Positions 11,175 through 21,790 of a DNA stretch of 64,000 nt are shown piece after piece. Both the position numbers and the translations under genes were made by a program. Origin of the DNA: Tolypocladium sp. Sup5 PDA-1 (Eukaryota; Ascomycota; Sordariomycetes; Hypocreales; Ophiocordycipitaceae). The stretch spans positions 1,488,001 to 1,552,000 of the forward strand of contig JPHH03000001.1 in NCBI GenBank assembly GCA_000750105.3, given 5' to 3'. The notes beneath the pieces are model-generated. The model made no database searches. It saw only the letters and a list, made by a program, of their open reading frames with translations, and was not told the origin of the DNA. Numbering within the stretch: position 1 is the stretch's first letter; every line of letters starts with the position of its first letter.

Positions 11175-12901
11175 CTAGCTGTCTCGATATGTCACTAGCA
11201 TCTTGCTCTTGTTTCTCAGAGAAGACCCGTAGACGTACAATCCCAGAGGAATCGGTATCATAATCGCCGCAATACACGCTAGAAGCGTACCAGCCCACTG
11301 TGCTCCAAGATTTTCAAACATCTGACGTGAGAAGAGAGGGAACGCTGCAGCGACAGCAGAGCGGATAATGATATTCGCGGCAACAGTTGATGCAGCCCTA
11401 AGCGAAGTATCGAAGTTAGTGACGACTTGCAGTTTGCGTCTGTGCGTGGAGTCAGCTAACTCACAGAGGCAGAAAGGCGTCTACAAGATAGTTGAAGCAA
11501 GGCAGAAAGATGCAGAGGACTCCAAAGCCAATGACAACTCCTGATGCAGCTGGTGCCATCCAGTGGATAGAGGAACTGTAATCGGTCCACGCGAACCTTC
11601 ACCAACGTCAGTAACTCTGAAGGATTCGACAGCTCGTCTAGACGGAACGCTTACCAAAAAAGGCCTGCAGCAAACGCAAACGCCCCCACAATGGCTGGCA
11701 ACAGACGCCATTCAGGAATAGGCTTGTTGTTGTTGGCAGCCAATTTCTTGACATAAGAACCCTGCTGTGAGAGGATGAACGCAAGTGCCAGGATCACACC
11801 CGTGAGAAGTCCAAGAAATGGCAGGCCGCCAACGCCTATGTTCATGCCGTAAATGTCCTGAAACACATATGGATACGCTTCCAGAAGCCCGTAGACCAAC
11901 GCATAGATAAAGGACATGTACATTGAGACCGCTAGGACAATAGGTTCAGTTGCCAATAACTTAAGCGGCCGCATAAAGTATTTGCGGGCAACGTCGCGGA
12001 GGTCAACTTCGACCTTTTCCTGCCTTGCGTGTACAGCCCAGTTGCCAGTCTCACGCCGAATGACGACTGCCTTGTCGACCAAGATGAGCGGGTGGTAGGT
12101 CTCTGGCAGCCATAAAATGAGAAGAGCGACATCGAGGAAGCCCATGATTGCCGGAATATAGAGCGTCCACCTCCATCCGAGATAGCTCATGGAGATGAAG
12201 CCCCCAATAAAGGGAGCAATGAAGGGCCCCCCGAAGACAGTCAGGGCATAAAACGATATGGCGACACCCCGGTGCACGTTGGTATAAATGTCGGCCAACA
12301 CCGCTGGGACAACACATAGTGGACTCGCGCCGAAGACACCCGCAAAGAACCGGCAAATGACCAAGGTTTCGATGTCTTTTGCAGTTGCTGACCCGATAGT
12401 GAAGATGGAACACCCGATCATGCCGAGGCATAGCGGCCAGCGCCTCCCAATCAGCTCCGAGCTGGGTGCCCATATCAATGGACCGGAAGCGAACCCCAGG
12501 ACAAAGAGACTTGTTCCCAGAATACCAACTTCCTTGCTGACTGAGAACTCTTCGCTGGCTTGAGGGATGCCTGGGGCAAATACTGCACTGTCAAACGATG
12601 TGACTAATGTACCGTAGCAGGCAATTAAAGAAGTGTAGAGCCTATGTGTACAGTTAGTGACATTGAGAATTCTAGCCTGTGGCAGTTAATGGGAAACGCA
12701 CTTTGTCCACGATGGCCAATTGTATGGCTTCCAGGGATCACCTTGCCCGTCAAATTCTACCACGAAGGTCTCTGCATCTGGAGGCTGCTGTGGGAAAGGT
12801 TTCTCGGAGCCCATGCGCAGTTTTGAGGTAGCCGATGGTCTAGTGCGCTGGAAATCATGGCTAGATGTTGACAATGACTGTTCGAGAATGGAAGCTGCCA
12901 T
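11175..12901 (-). CDS. MFS DHA1-type drug/polyamine transporter
   Basis: Four exons, 12901-12702, 12641-11655, 11596-11465 and 11397-11175; introns 58-67 bp; 513 residues in one frame. The N-terminal cytoplasmic segment ends in the family motif DPWKPYNWPSWTK. Helix 1-2 reads across intron 1 into SFDSAVFAPG, then GFASGPLIWAPSSELIGRR (motif A region) and FAGVFGASPLCVVPAVLADI. The middle loop is charged. The second half includes MYMSFIYALVYGLLEAYPYVF and the C-terminal NIIIRSAVAAAFPLF and GLYVYGSS. This is the usual layout of fungal 12-helix H+ antiporters for drugs or polyamines. The Zn2Cys6 gene lies about 1.2 kb upstream on the same strand and may regulate it (inference from position only). 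Confidence 0.9.
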
Positions 12902-14098
12902 ATCTTGTGGCTGAAGCTGGTGTTAGGTTATCTCGTGGGCATTCGCAAATTCCTTCTGACCAAGGCGTCGGTGTTTATCTTGTGCTGAGCTGAATTATTG
13001 AATGTGACCGTCTACCCAAGGAGCAGCACGCCAACCTTGGGCAGTCCTTATACTATAATAATCGGGGATATGCGGCACAGATGTCTGTACAGCGGAAGTA
13101 CGGTAGTGGGTCTCTGACGACGTCTGTTAGGAAGCCACCCTACTCTCCCCTCTAAAATGAACCTAGTTTATGCTGCTATCCGCATATCTCCGCATATCTC
13201 CGCATACCACCATATGCCGTCATGCAACAGCAATGCTGAGATTGCCCGACATATGGGAGTCACTAGACATTTCTATTTTCGATATGAGCATTTTCTCGAA
13301 GGGGTTTGGTAATCGGCCAAGGCCACCTTCAAGTGTATAAATCTAATGCATCCTCCCATGCAAGGCTGCGTATGTGCGAGCAACACCAGCAACGACGAGC
13401 ATAGTCGAGATGATGCGATCAACCATTCCAATCCTCAGGCGACGGCACTCGCAGATGCGCTGGTTGTCTATGCCACGAGCTTTCAAGACGCAAGTACGCT
13501 AAGCCCAGCGCTTCAGAAGCTCTGGCACAAGTATGCCAGTCTCTACATCCAGGCAGAACAGTACAAGACTATGAAGAGGACTTGCTGAGGGCGAACGACC
13601 TGTGATAGAACTCAAAGCTCTTCGGTTTTGATTCACAAATATCAACTCTTTGTGAAGTGTAAGAAACAGTCAGGTTACCATTCACCTGCGCTCTTCAGGG
13701 TGGTACTTAGTTTGACGGCGCTCGTTAAGTGATGCAGGTCGGACTACTCGCCGGATATGGTATGACCTATACTTAATCAGCGGCGACTTGTGGATTCCGA
13801 GAAGCTGTAGGGCCAGCGTGCCATTGAATCTCTAGCTAAGTTTGAGTTCCTCGTAGACCTTCGTTGCGGATTGCCAACCATGATCACGCCTCGGTGTAGC
13901 CGCGTCGCTCTGTCAACCGTGAGGATGATAAAGCCATGGAAAGAAGAGAGCTTTATATCTATCTAATTGAATGGGAAATAATAGTGATAATATACATAAG
14001 AAAGGGAAGTGAAGCTCTTGGCGATATCGTAAGCGTTGAGGCTGTGCGAGTCCGTTTGAGCAATTTTCCTCCTTGGCGTTGACACGCTCTTTGCTTTC
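12902..14098. other. Intergenic between MFS and Zn2Cys6 genes
   Basis: Likely holds the MFS promoter. Three head-to-tail copies of CCGCATATCT occur at about 13180-13208, in the distal promoter. An 80-codon plus-strand ORF at 13346-13588 (QDASTLSPALQKLWHKYASL) has protein-like composition but no recognised family and no clear splice partner, so I give it little weight. Confidence 0.5.
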
Positions 14099-15853
14099 TC
14101 ACAGCCCACTGGCTAGAGGCTCCATTTGGCCGCTGTCATCAAACAGTAGGCCAACATCGAAACCTTGGAGATCCGGCATATCCGTCAATAAATCGTCCAA
14201 CCACGATGGATTGCTCAAATCATCCAGCCCGACACAATTTCCTTGGGAGCCTCCAATAAGTTGCGCCTCGACAAGGGGCGAGGGCGCATGGTTCCGTAAG
14301 ATTTCCGCAAGCTTCCTCGCATCGGTGTCTTTGCGTTTTTGGTGTAGTAAAACGAGTAAGGAGGCGGTGTGCAATGCTTCTGTTACGGCATTTGTATCGT
14401 ATGTCTGGGCTACATTACTCAGAAGTTCCAATGCGCCCGCTAGCTGAGACAGGGATGATGGGGTGTCAATTGCAAGTAAGATGCATACAATCTGGAACGG
14501 TACGTTCGCTACGTGATGCCAGGGATCGCCAGAGTCGAGCATGACTTGCGCAGATCGGATTGCTCGCGAAGTCAAACACAACACCTCATCGATGAGACTG
14601 CCCGAAAGGTTGAAACCAAGTGTCCGAAGACGACGTAAAAGAAGAAGGGCGAGGTTGCACTGCGCAAGAACAGATGGTGGTTGTGTGTGCTCTTGTTTAA
14701 GCAGATCCCGAAGCGCGATCATTAGACCGAGGAAGTCCAAATCATTCTCCGGATCCAGGCTCTCCGATAGAGGCAGAATGCTCAGAAGTTCTCCAATGTA
14801 GTCGCCCGGCCGCGCAGCGGGCATTGTGTATTGACGGCACTGAAGGGCTACTCTGGAGCGACCCAAGTCGAATGATATCCATATATTGAGGTGCCGGGCT
14901 ATGCCAAAGAGTCGACTGCACAACTCAGGCGCGACATATTGCTCTGGCAGGCTGGGAATCGTACGGGTTCTTTGCGTAGAATGAATGCCAGATGCCTCGA
15001 TGATGTGCATCATGACACAGCTTGCCATCCATGCAGTGTGTGGCAAGGCGGCCATTCTCAGATATGCCACTCGTAGCACCCAGCCGGTTACCGTGTCTAT
15101 GCCGGGCTGAGGGTCTGCGGACTGTTCCAAGATGTGTTTGGCAGTCTCGCAGAGGTCAAGTTCTGCACTCTCTCCCCGTGTGCTGGAGAACAGAAATGCA
15201 AGAGCGGCGATCCCGCAAAGCACCGCATCGTATGAATCTTCAATCGCGGAGGAGTTCCAGCGAGATTGCAGGCGCTGCTGAAGCACATTATGATCGATGA
15301 AGCCGTAGCAGGGATCGATTTTGTCGAGATAAATGGTCGTCAAGCTCTCCATTTTGGCTCGTGAAATAATTCCTGTTATGGGTCGTATGCGAGGGCGGTA
15401 GTGCGGCATCCTAGCTCCATGGAAGAGGTTCCATGCGTACAAGTGCAGTCGTGGTGCATTGGCGGGGTCAAGTGTCAGGGCCAGTTTCCTCATGAAAGCT
15501 GCTCCCGAATTCGCCTCCAGTGATTGGAGCAGATTGTCTGCAACATGAGAGACCTCAGTATCTTGCCCCGTTGCCGGAGGAGCTGGACAAGCTTCGGATA
15601 TTGGTGCTGGGGATCGCTGAGAAGCTTCGTCCATCTCGTCTGGTCTCCGTACGGACACGTACTGGCAGGCGTATTCGAAGCGGACACAAGACCCGCAGGG
15701 ATGACTGCCGTCGCACTTCCTCTTGCGCTCCCTACATGGTTCGCAAGCCTTCCTGGCGCGCATCTTTCGCCTGCGACCAGGCGGGGACGCCGTGCCAAGC
15801 GGCAGATTTCCCCTTCCGGCCTGGATGCCGGCTTGGTGCAGGGAAGGGGTCAT
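14099..15853 (-). CDS. Zn2Cys6 fungal transcription factor
   Basis: Uninterrupted 584-residue ORF. The binuclear zinc cluster is at residues 37-63: C-x2-C-x6-C-x5-C-x2-C-x6-C (CEPCRERKRKC, then CGSC), preceded by a basic stretch (PGRRRKMRARKA). After a Pro/Ser-rich linker comes the fungal-specific regulatory middle region (residues about 160-400), with landmarks IYLDKIDPCYGFIDH, AALAFLFSSTRG and LRMAALPHTAWMASCVMMH and a helical C-terminus. The acidic tail (LDDLLTDMPDLQGFDVGLLF) looks like an activation region. The start is the first ATG upstream of the zinc cluster. Targets are unknown; the adjacent same-strand MFS gene is a candidate by position. Confidence 0.9.
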   Translation of the reverse strand: MTPSLHQAGIQAGRGNLPLGTASPPGRRRKMRARKACEPCRERKRKCDGSHPCGSCVRFEYACQYVSVRRPDEMDEASQRSPAPISEACPAPPATGQDTEVSHVADNLLQSLEANSGAAFMRKLALTLDPANAPRLHLYAWNLFHGARMPHYRPRIRPITGIISRAKMESLTTIYLDKIDPCYGFIDHNVLQQRLQSRWNSSAIEDSYDAVLCGIAALAFLFSSTRGESAELDLCETAKHILEQSADPQPGIDTVTGWVLRVAYLRMAALPHTAWMASCVMMHIIEASGIHSTQRTRTIPSLPEQYVAPELCSRLFGIARHLNIWISFDLGRSRVALQCRQYTMPAARPGDYIGELLSILPLSESLDPENDLDFLGLMIALRDLLKQEHTQPPSVLAQCNLALLLLRRLRTLGFNLSGSLIDEVLCLTSRAIRSAQVMLDSGDPWHHVANVPFQIVCILLAIDTPSSLSQLAGALELLSNVAQTYDTNAVTEALHTASLLVLLHQKRKDTDARKLAEILRNHAPSPLVEAQLIGGSQGNCVGLDDLSNPSWLDDLLTDMPDLQGFDVGLLFDDSGQMEPLASGL

Positions 15854-17138
15854 GATGAGCTCTCATTGTTGATAGTCAAGTTACACGAGAAGCTCATTCT
15901 CCTGGTCCGAGAGGTGGAGGTCGCCGGCGAACCTTGGACTGCTCTGTCAGTTCGGAGAGCCGGCGTCACAAGGCGCATTCGGAAAGCCTTCGAAGGTAGT
16001 TGGATGACGAGATGGAGGAGAGTGAGGAACTGAACTGAACTTATTATTCTACTCGGTTTGCCGCTATATTTTAACCGCAGCCATGACCGGCGGGCGGGGT
16101 TTGGCGGACCGCCGACGGGCTGGAACGTTAATCCGAAGCCCCCCACTTCGCCAATGTCAACCTCCGTCCTCCGTAGCATTCCCAGATTCCTTCTTTCTCC
16201 CTCAACGTCTGTCTACAGTAGCATGCCCGCTCCTGTAGATCCTGGTTTTCTACTGATGTCAAGGGTAGAAGATGTCGATGAAGGTAGCAGGATTAGCTGG
16301 CGCGAGCATCCAAGGATGGATGGAGTAGGGTTGGTGGACATGTGAACCCATTTCTCGGAGCAACGTCGACAGCGAGCATGCTACCTCTTGTCAACAGCCA
16401 AGATTGGCGGGTAGTGGAGCGGCGAGCTTGTTTAGCCGTCGAGTTTGGCAGCTTGAACAACAGCCTCAATAGTGAGCCTGGCTGCGCATTGATACAGCCG
16501 AGTTTGACACATTGAGGAGCCAGCGGTCGTCTTGAGCCTGGCCGCGCTTTGCTAACGGCCGGGTTTGGCGAATTGACCAGCAATGCCAAATAGCGAGCCC
16601 GGCTTCGCATTGTATACAGGCGAGTTTGCCGGTGTGGATGGCCAGTAGTGGGACTGCCGCGCATCGTCTACAGCCGAGATTGACGGGTTGCACAGCAGAG
16701 TCAAATGTGAGCCCGGCCGCGCATTGTCTGGCTGGAGTTCCAACTGACTGAGGCGTTCCAACTGACTGATGCACACTGCTAATGGTGGGAGACTGGTTCC
16801 ACGACGTAATGACGCGCTCGGTCCGTGTGTTTTACAATACGTTGCAGCTCCAGACCACCACCTCGCGCACTCCCGAGATCACCAGCAAATCCACCGTGTC
16901 CGACGTTCAAGGTCCATCTCTTTCTTGGCCACTGGAATGTGGTGACAGTATCATCGGTCGATACACAACCACCTGAATTACCTCTACCCAAACGCCTTTC
17001 CTGCCATGTCCGTCGCTGGCTGGCCCTGGAGTGTCCAGCTTGACTTGACCCAACGAGCCACTGTCTTAACCGGTAGGACATACTCAAGCTTATCTTGTCG
17101 CCTAAGTGAACGGGTCTTTTGACCACGTAATAACCACG
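15854..17138. other. Intergenic region with minisatellite
   Basis: Upstream of the Zn2Cys6 gene. The main feature is the 60-bp minisatellite. Just after it, at 16738-16772, an 18-bp unit built on TTCCAACTGACTGA occurs twice in tandem. Minus-strand ORFs here are products of the repeats. I see no supported gene. Confidence 0.55.
16391..16741. repeat. Degenerate minisatellite of about 60 bp, six copies
   Basis: Units start near 16431, 16492, 16552, 16613 and 16667, with partial units at both ends. Each unit begins ACAGCCGAGTTTGRC or similar, carries an inner CAGC...TCAA segment and ends GAGCCYGGCYGCGCATTG. Unit lengths are 54-61 bp. Divergence of the units indicates an old array. Confidence 0.85.
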
Positions 17139-17363
17139 ATGGACCACATCGAAGACCTGCAACGGAGGCTTCGAGAGGCGGGGGGACGTGTCGAAGAGGA
17201 GCGACGCCATCGCGAAGAGGAGCAACGCCAACGCGAAGCGGCCGAAGGATTTGCTGAAGCGTCGCGGCCACAGGCGCTTCAGCAAGATCTCGAGACCTGC
17301 CATTCGCTCCAACGCTTTCTAACAATCACGCGGGACAGTTCCGCCCTCAGGGGCGAAAGATGA
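17139..17363 (+). pseudogene. Coiled-coil N-terminal fragment of a fungal kinase-like repeat family
   Basis: From ATG 17139 the reading is MDHIEDLQRRLREA, a charged Arg/Glu coiled coil (EERRHREEEQRQREA), then SRPQALQQDLETCHSL and RDSSALRGER before a stop at 17363. This matches the start of a dispersed fungal family in which a coiled coil and a CHSL-type motif precede a kinase-like domain (recalled from general familiarity, not searched). Nothing kinase-like follows. I read it as a truncated family copy. Confidence 0.45.
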
Positions 17364-18871
17364 GAAAGTTGAGGGAGAGGATGTAGCAGAGAGCAGAGCG
17401 TGAAGCTTCGCCGATGTTTCGCCCCTGCGGGCAACCTGGACTGAACCGGCAAAGGGCAGCGAGCAGATTGTAAGCGTAGATTTTTGCCCCCAAGGGTGAA
17501 AGGCGAACGAGGCTGTGGAAGGGAGTCAGTGTGTAAGTGTGCACCTTTCGCCCCCGCAGCAGCGGAAGAAGCATGGGAGTATGCATCTTGGATGTTGGAA
17601 AAGGGTAGAGTTCTAGTTTAAGCTTGGATGATGAGGTGGTTTGTATACGAAGGATTGTATGTGTAAGAAAATTGCTTGATAATTTCTGAGACAGTTAACA
17701 TGAGGATGATGAGTATACTTTATACTTGTGCCATTGACTGCCCGGAGGTCCAATCTTGGGCGGCTGAATATACACGTAGTAAGCTATGCCAGACCGCAAA
17801 TGAGCATGATAGAGGGTAGAATCGTACCTAGTTGATATCATCACATGACACCTGTCTTAGCCTTGAATCTGACACCGCGCCTAGCTCCCATGTGCACTAC
17901 ACAATAAATATGGCGCAGATCCGTACATGCAAGCAACTGCCATCAAGTATGCATAAATCCGGCATAGGGCCCCAGGCCGTGGTCTTCCACCTACTCTGTC
18001 TCTCCACTATATAAAGTAGCCAAGCAATGGCATAGCGGTTTCCGAATGCAACGGACGTGAGTTAATGCAACTGACGTGAGTTAATGTCGCGTCATACTCT
18101 GTCTCGTGGCGTCCCGCAGAGTCTGGACCACCCACGGACCAAGGAAACTGGGTGGCTGAAAGAGCCAACGGAATACTCATGACGAGGTTTCGGAGGCGAG
18201 CACATGGGACACGGGAAACGGGGACTTCGTATATCTAAGCCCGGACTGTTTCTCCGCAAGCGGGTCCGCTCTCCGCTGCTGCCGGGAGCCTCCTCGTTGC
18301 AACGTGCGTCATCCTTTTTCTTTTGGCGGGGCTGGCGGGGGGTTCACTGTGTCTCTAGTTTCGGAGCACTCTGCAGGGTAGAAACGAGGAGATGGGAGGG
18401 GATCAACTGTTTTGGAGTATTCTGAAACCGGCCAACGTAGACAGTGCCCCTTTTTTTTGCTTGTTTTTTCACGTGTTTCTTTTTCATAAACACATCTCGA
18501 GCAGAATCATTCTCTGGCAAGAGTTCCGTACAGTACTGCTGGCCCAAAGCAAATTCGTCGCACTGTAACTTTAACGCCCCACGGCAGCTGCATGCATTGC
18601 CGATGTCCGAACAACAGTACATTAACCTTCACTAATGCACCGCTACTGGACTTAAGCACGAACCCGAGAATTAAACCCCGCATGCATTAGTGTCACGCTT
18701 GTTTGCTGTGTCTAGCACCGTGTACGCCCATCAGTCGTACGTCCACTCGCTATAAATTCGCTGTAAAGTCGCGTGTAGTCTTATTCTATCAACCTGTACG
18801 ATTGCACTTATGTCACCAATTCGTCCAACTCATTATTATCTCAATCTTCAAACTCTAAAGACCGGTTTACT
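17364..18871. other. Intergenic region upstream of the SDR gene
   Basis: About 1.5 kb. GGGGCGAAA-type motifs in both orientations recur at about 17352, 17417, 17487 and 17546. A 19-bp tandem duplication lies at 18045-18082. Pyrimidine-rich sequence precedes the SDR start. No supported gene. Confidence 0.5.
18045..18082. repeat. 19-bp tandem duplication containing TGACGTGAG
   Basis: Two head-to-tail copies of AATGCAACKGACGTGAGTT (18045-18063 and 18064-18082) differ at one base. The second copy contains TGACGTGA, close to a bZIP/CRE-type site. Whether it is regulatory is speculative. Confidence 0.7.
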
Positions 18872-19858
18872 ATGTCGACATTCTTGACCAAAGCCTTCTT
18901 CTCCCAATCGTTCTGTATCCCAGCACCGTCCCTAACGGAGGAAAACTTGCCCGACCAGAGCGGGCGGGTGCACATTGTGACCGGGGGATATGCCGGAGTT
19001 GGCCAAGAACTATCCAAGATCCTCTACGGAAAGGGAGCAACCGTCTACATCGCGGGGCGCAGCAAAGAAAAGGCCGACCAGGCCATCGAGAGGATTAAGA
19101 CAGAAGCACCGTCGTCGTCCGGTCGCCTGGAGTTCCTTTTGCTGGACCTAAACGACCTGACGACGATCAAGTCGTCCGCCGAGAGGTTCCTCTCCCAAGA
19201 ATCCCGCCTCGACGTGCTCGTCAATAATGCCGGGGTTATGTTCCCCCCCGCGGGGAGCAAGACGAAGCAAGGTCACGATCTACAGTTCGGAACAAACTGT
19301 TTGGGGCCCTTCCTCTTCACGAAATGCCTAATGCCGATCCTAACCCGCACGGCGGCCTCTTCGCCGCCGGACTCCGTACGAGTCCTCTGGGCGGCGTCGT
19401 CGGGAATCCAGGTCCTTTCCCCGGACGGAGGTGTTGTCTTTGACAAGGCGACCGGGCCCCCAAAGATCTTCGATAGCCAGCGGACGAACTACGGCCAGAC
19501 AAAGGTGGGAAACGTGCTCCTGGCCGTCAAGACAGGCGAGCTGTACGCCAGCCAGGGCGTCTTGAGCGTTTCGTTCAATCCTGGAAACCTGAAGACGGAG
19601 CTCCAGCGGCATTCGGCCGGTATCCTCATGCGCCTGGCCGAGAGCACGCTCCTCTATCCTGCCATTTTTGGGGCGTATACGGAATTATACAGCGGCTGGA
19701 GTGAGGAGATCACCGCCGCCAAGGGTGTTACGTACGTTGTTCCATGGGGCAAGGATGGGTCAGATTTGGTGAGGCAGGATATTCAGGAAGGGATCCGGAA
19801 GGGTCTCGCTACCAGATTCTGGGACTGGTGTGAGTCGGAGACCAAATTGTACTCGTAG
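18872..19858 (+). CDS. Short-chain dehydrogenase/reductase
   Basis: Intronless 328-residue SDR. The Rossmann fold starts with VHIVTGGYAGVGQEL (TGxxxGxG, residues about 32-46). GRS after beta-2 suggests NADP(H) preference. DLNDL and the structural NNAGVM motif (about 117-122) follow. The catalytic Tyr-Lys is YGQTK (about residues 209-213), with a Ser in AASSG upstream. FNPGNLKTEL follows the active site. Length and the C-terminal WGKDG region resemble fungal oxidoreductases related to retinol dehydrogenase/WWOX-type SDRs. It is cytosolic or peripherally membrane-bound. The substrate is unknown. No neighbour defines a pathway; the nearest genes are more than 3 kb away. Confidence 0.92.
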   Translation: MSTFLTKAFFSQSFCIPAPSLTEENLPDQSGRVHIVTGGYAGVGQELSKILYGKGATVYIAGRSKEKADQAIERIKTEAPSSSGRLEFLLLDLNDLTTIKSSAERFLSQESRLDVLVNNAGVMFPPAGSKTKQGHDLQFGTNCLGPFLFTKCLMPILTRTAASSPPDSVRVLWAASSGIQVLSPDGGVVFDKATGPPKIFDSQRTNYGQTKVGNVLLAVKTGELYASQGVLSVSFNPGNLKTELQRHSAGILMRLAESTLLYPAIFGAYTELYSGWSEEITAAKGVTYVVPWGKDGSDLVRQDIQEGIRKGLATRFWDWCESETKLYS

Positions 19859-20045
19859 CGGACAGATAAGTAGCTGAGCTACATAGTAGGCACATGTAGC
19901 CACGGGCCTCTTGTCAAAGATCTAATGCGGTCCTGCTATACTAGCTAATAATTCAAGTACATACGATTTGCATTAAGATATATAACGCTATATTATGTAT
20001 TAATTTTAAATCCCTGTGCATTTAGAGCGAGCAGGCACGGCTTGC

Positions 20046-20662
20046 GCTACGTTGCTATATATATTCATTTATACTTAGTACCTAGTGACTCTTAGAGTAT
20101 CTAGTCCTCCGATAGTTCTTTCGGGTAGGAAAAACCGGAGTGCCTGGGGTAAAACCTCCCGCTCCCTATCCGCTCCTTTTCCTCGCTACGGGTCCGTAGC
20201 TGACTACTACTCGTGCATGAATTGCGCCTACCTTTCTAAGACTCCGATAGTTCTTCGTATTAACCGAGCTTGAGATTGGGCCCTATATAGCTACTTACCT
20301 AGCCGGATAGGACAGGTACGTAGTCGGACTAATACAACGACTCGTACGGCCCGGGTTTTCGACCGGCGGCTAGGTTAGTGGTCGGATTATCGCATCGACC
20401 TATGCGCTACGGTATCGCTGTGGGAGCGGCCCGGGTTTCTAACTAGGGGCTAGGTCGGCTAGGGGCCCCTAAACCCTAACCGTAATTGCGTAGACCCCTT
20501 TACGGTAGGCCTATTCCGCTATGCTATTTTATCGTACGCCGCGTGGAAGGCGTGTACTAGTTAGGCCAAAAGACCTGGTCCCCGGCCGAATTCGAACCGA
20601 TAACCTCTCGAGAGAGGCTTCTAGGTGATAACCACGCCGCCACGGGGGCTACGTTGCTATAT
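20046..20662 (-). mobile_element. Candidate tRNA-derived retroposon (SINE-like) with 15-bp target duplications
   Basis: The perfect direct repeat GCTACGTTGCTATAT occurs at 20046-20060 and 20648-20662, flanking 587 bp. At the head on the minus strand (about 20649-20578), 73 bases resemble a tRNA. They have a 7-bp acceptor stem with one mismatch, an A-box-like TGGCGGCGTGG, TTATCAC, a CTCTC anticodon-loop region, and a B-box GGTTCGAATTC at the right spacing. The anticodon region looks like tRNA-Glu(CTC). The body has internal near-repeats (GGCCCGGGTTT at 20346 and 20430; CTCCGATAGTTCTT twice). The tail at the low-coordinate end is AT-rich. No ORF. This fits a SINE, but there is only one copy in the window. 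Confidence 0.6.
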
Positions 20663-21530
20663 TAATGCATGTAGATAGTCTAGAACTTTGGAATGCAGCT
20701 CTTCCGATAGACTTAATATAAATTATCTCCATGCACTAATGCTATCGAATAGTGTATGTACCAAATACCTCTAGGCACCGAAGCTCTTGAAACATGTTCC
20801 CCGTTTCGGCTGGATCTACTCCGGGATATATTAAGGCCCGGACATGGCTCGGCCCAAGCTCGCCTCCAGAATCGAAACATGTTTCCCGGCTCAGCATGTG
20901 AAACCCAATTTTAATGTAATTCCTTACTAAGCCGAGAGATCGGCCATGCCCCTAATAGCAGGGGCATACTAACATCAAGTAGAGTGGTTTCTAAGCTTCT
21001 AGATCCTAAGGCTCGTACCCCCGAATCTAGAGGTTTCTATGGCGCAAGAACTTTGTTCAGTTTATGTCTAAAAATTCTGAGTTGAAGGGAACCTTCATAG
21101 AGGGTCGCTCAAACCGACATGTTGCAGCACGTGTACATGCTCCAGCAGAGTAGGGTAGATACTGACACGCCGACGCAAAGACATCACGACCGGAAGAAGT
21201 CTTAGCTCAAACTTGTATTCTGCTGCATTACGTCCCTTGAAAAATCTGCGAGAACTCGCTATTTATTGTCCATCCGTTGCTCATTTGGCCCCGCGAGTAT
21301 ACGAGCCTATCGTGAGCCCCGCAAGTCATGGTGGGGCGTCTTCACGATCGTGGACTGGCGTCAGATGCGATCTTGGATAAATGGATCAAGGCCCGCAAAG
21401 AGTCAGGGATCCTGCGGCTAGTCTGAGCTTGGGTCGACTACGGATACTTTGTAGACTGTAATTGTGTTGTGTGTGGTGCGATGAGACAGTTGATGGCGAC
21501 AGAACAAGCTAGCTATCACTTCGCAAGTAA

Positions 21531-21790
21531 TTGAAAGTAGGCGAGAAGCCATTAACTGGAAGCCATAAAGTATTTGCAGAGCCGAACAATGGGTATGGCT
21601 CGGTGAGGGCGGTATCAGGCCCGGTCTCATCCACTTCATGCCAGTCTTGGAAGCAAAATATGATGAAGCCAACCGGAATTAGTCCCCCGTTTAACCCCGG
21701 GCTTCAAAGAGTGCTGGTTACCAAGTTCCTCTTGGCAAAGACACTATACGAACTGAACAAATACGACAAGGCCGAACAATGGTTCTGACA
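21531..21790 (+). pseudogene. Possible TPR-repeat remnant
   Basis: Near 21720-21785 the plus strand reads TKFLLAKTLYELNKYDKAEQ, which has the spacing of a tetratricopeptide helix pair, then a stop. A related block with YDEAN sits in another frame at about 21620-21665, and GCCGAACAATGG occurs twice (21584 and 21771). This looks like decayed TPR units of a fungal TPR protein. The call is weak. Confidence 0.3.

Noticed and set aside
16293..16776. Minus ORFs of 74-123 aa across 16.3-16.8 kb
   Set aside because: They arise because the 60-bp repeat unit keeps phase; the sequence is repeat-encoded.
17106..17363. Complete small coiled-coil gene
   Set aside because: The reading matches only the N-terminal part of a longer family and stops abruptly.
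20578..20650. Functional tRNA-Glu gene
   Set aside because: Mismatch in the acceptor stem, poor D and anticodon stems and a weak T stem; better read as the head of a retroposon.
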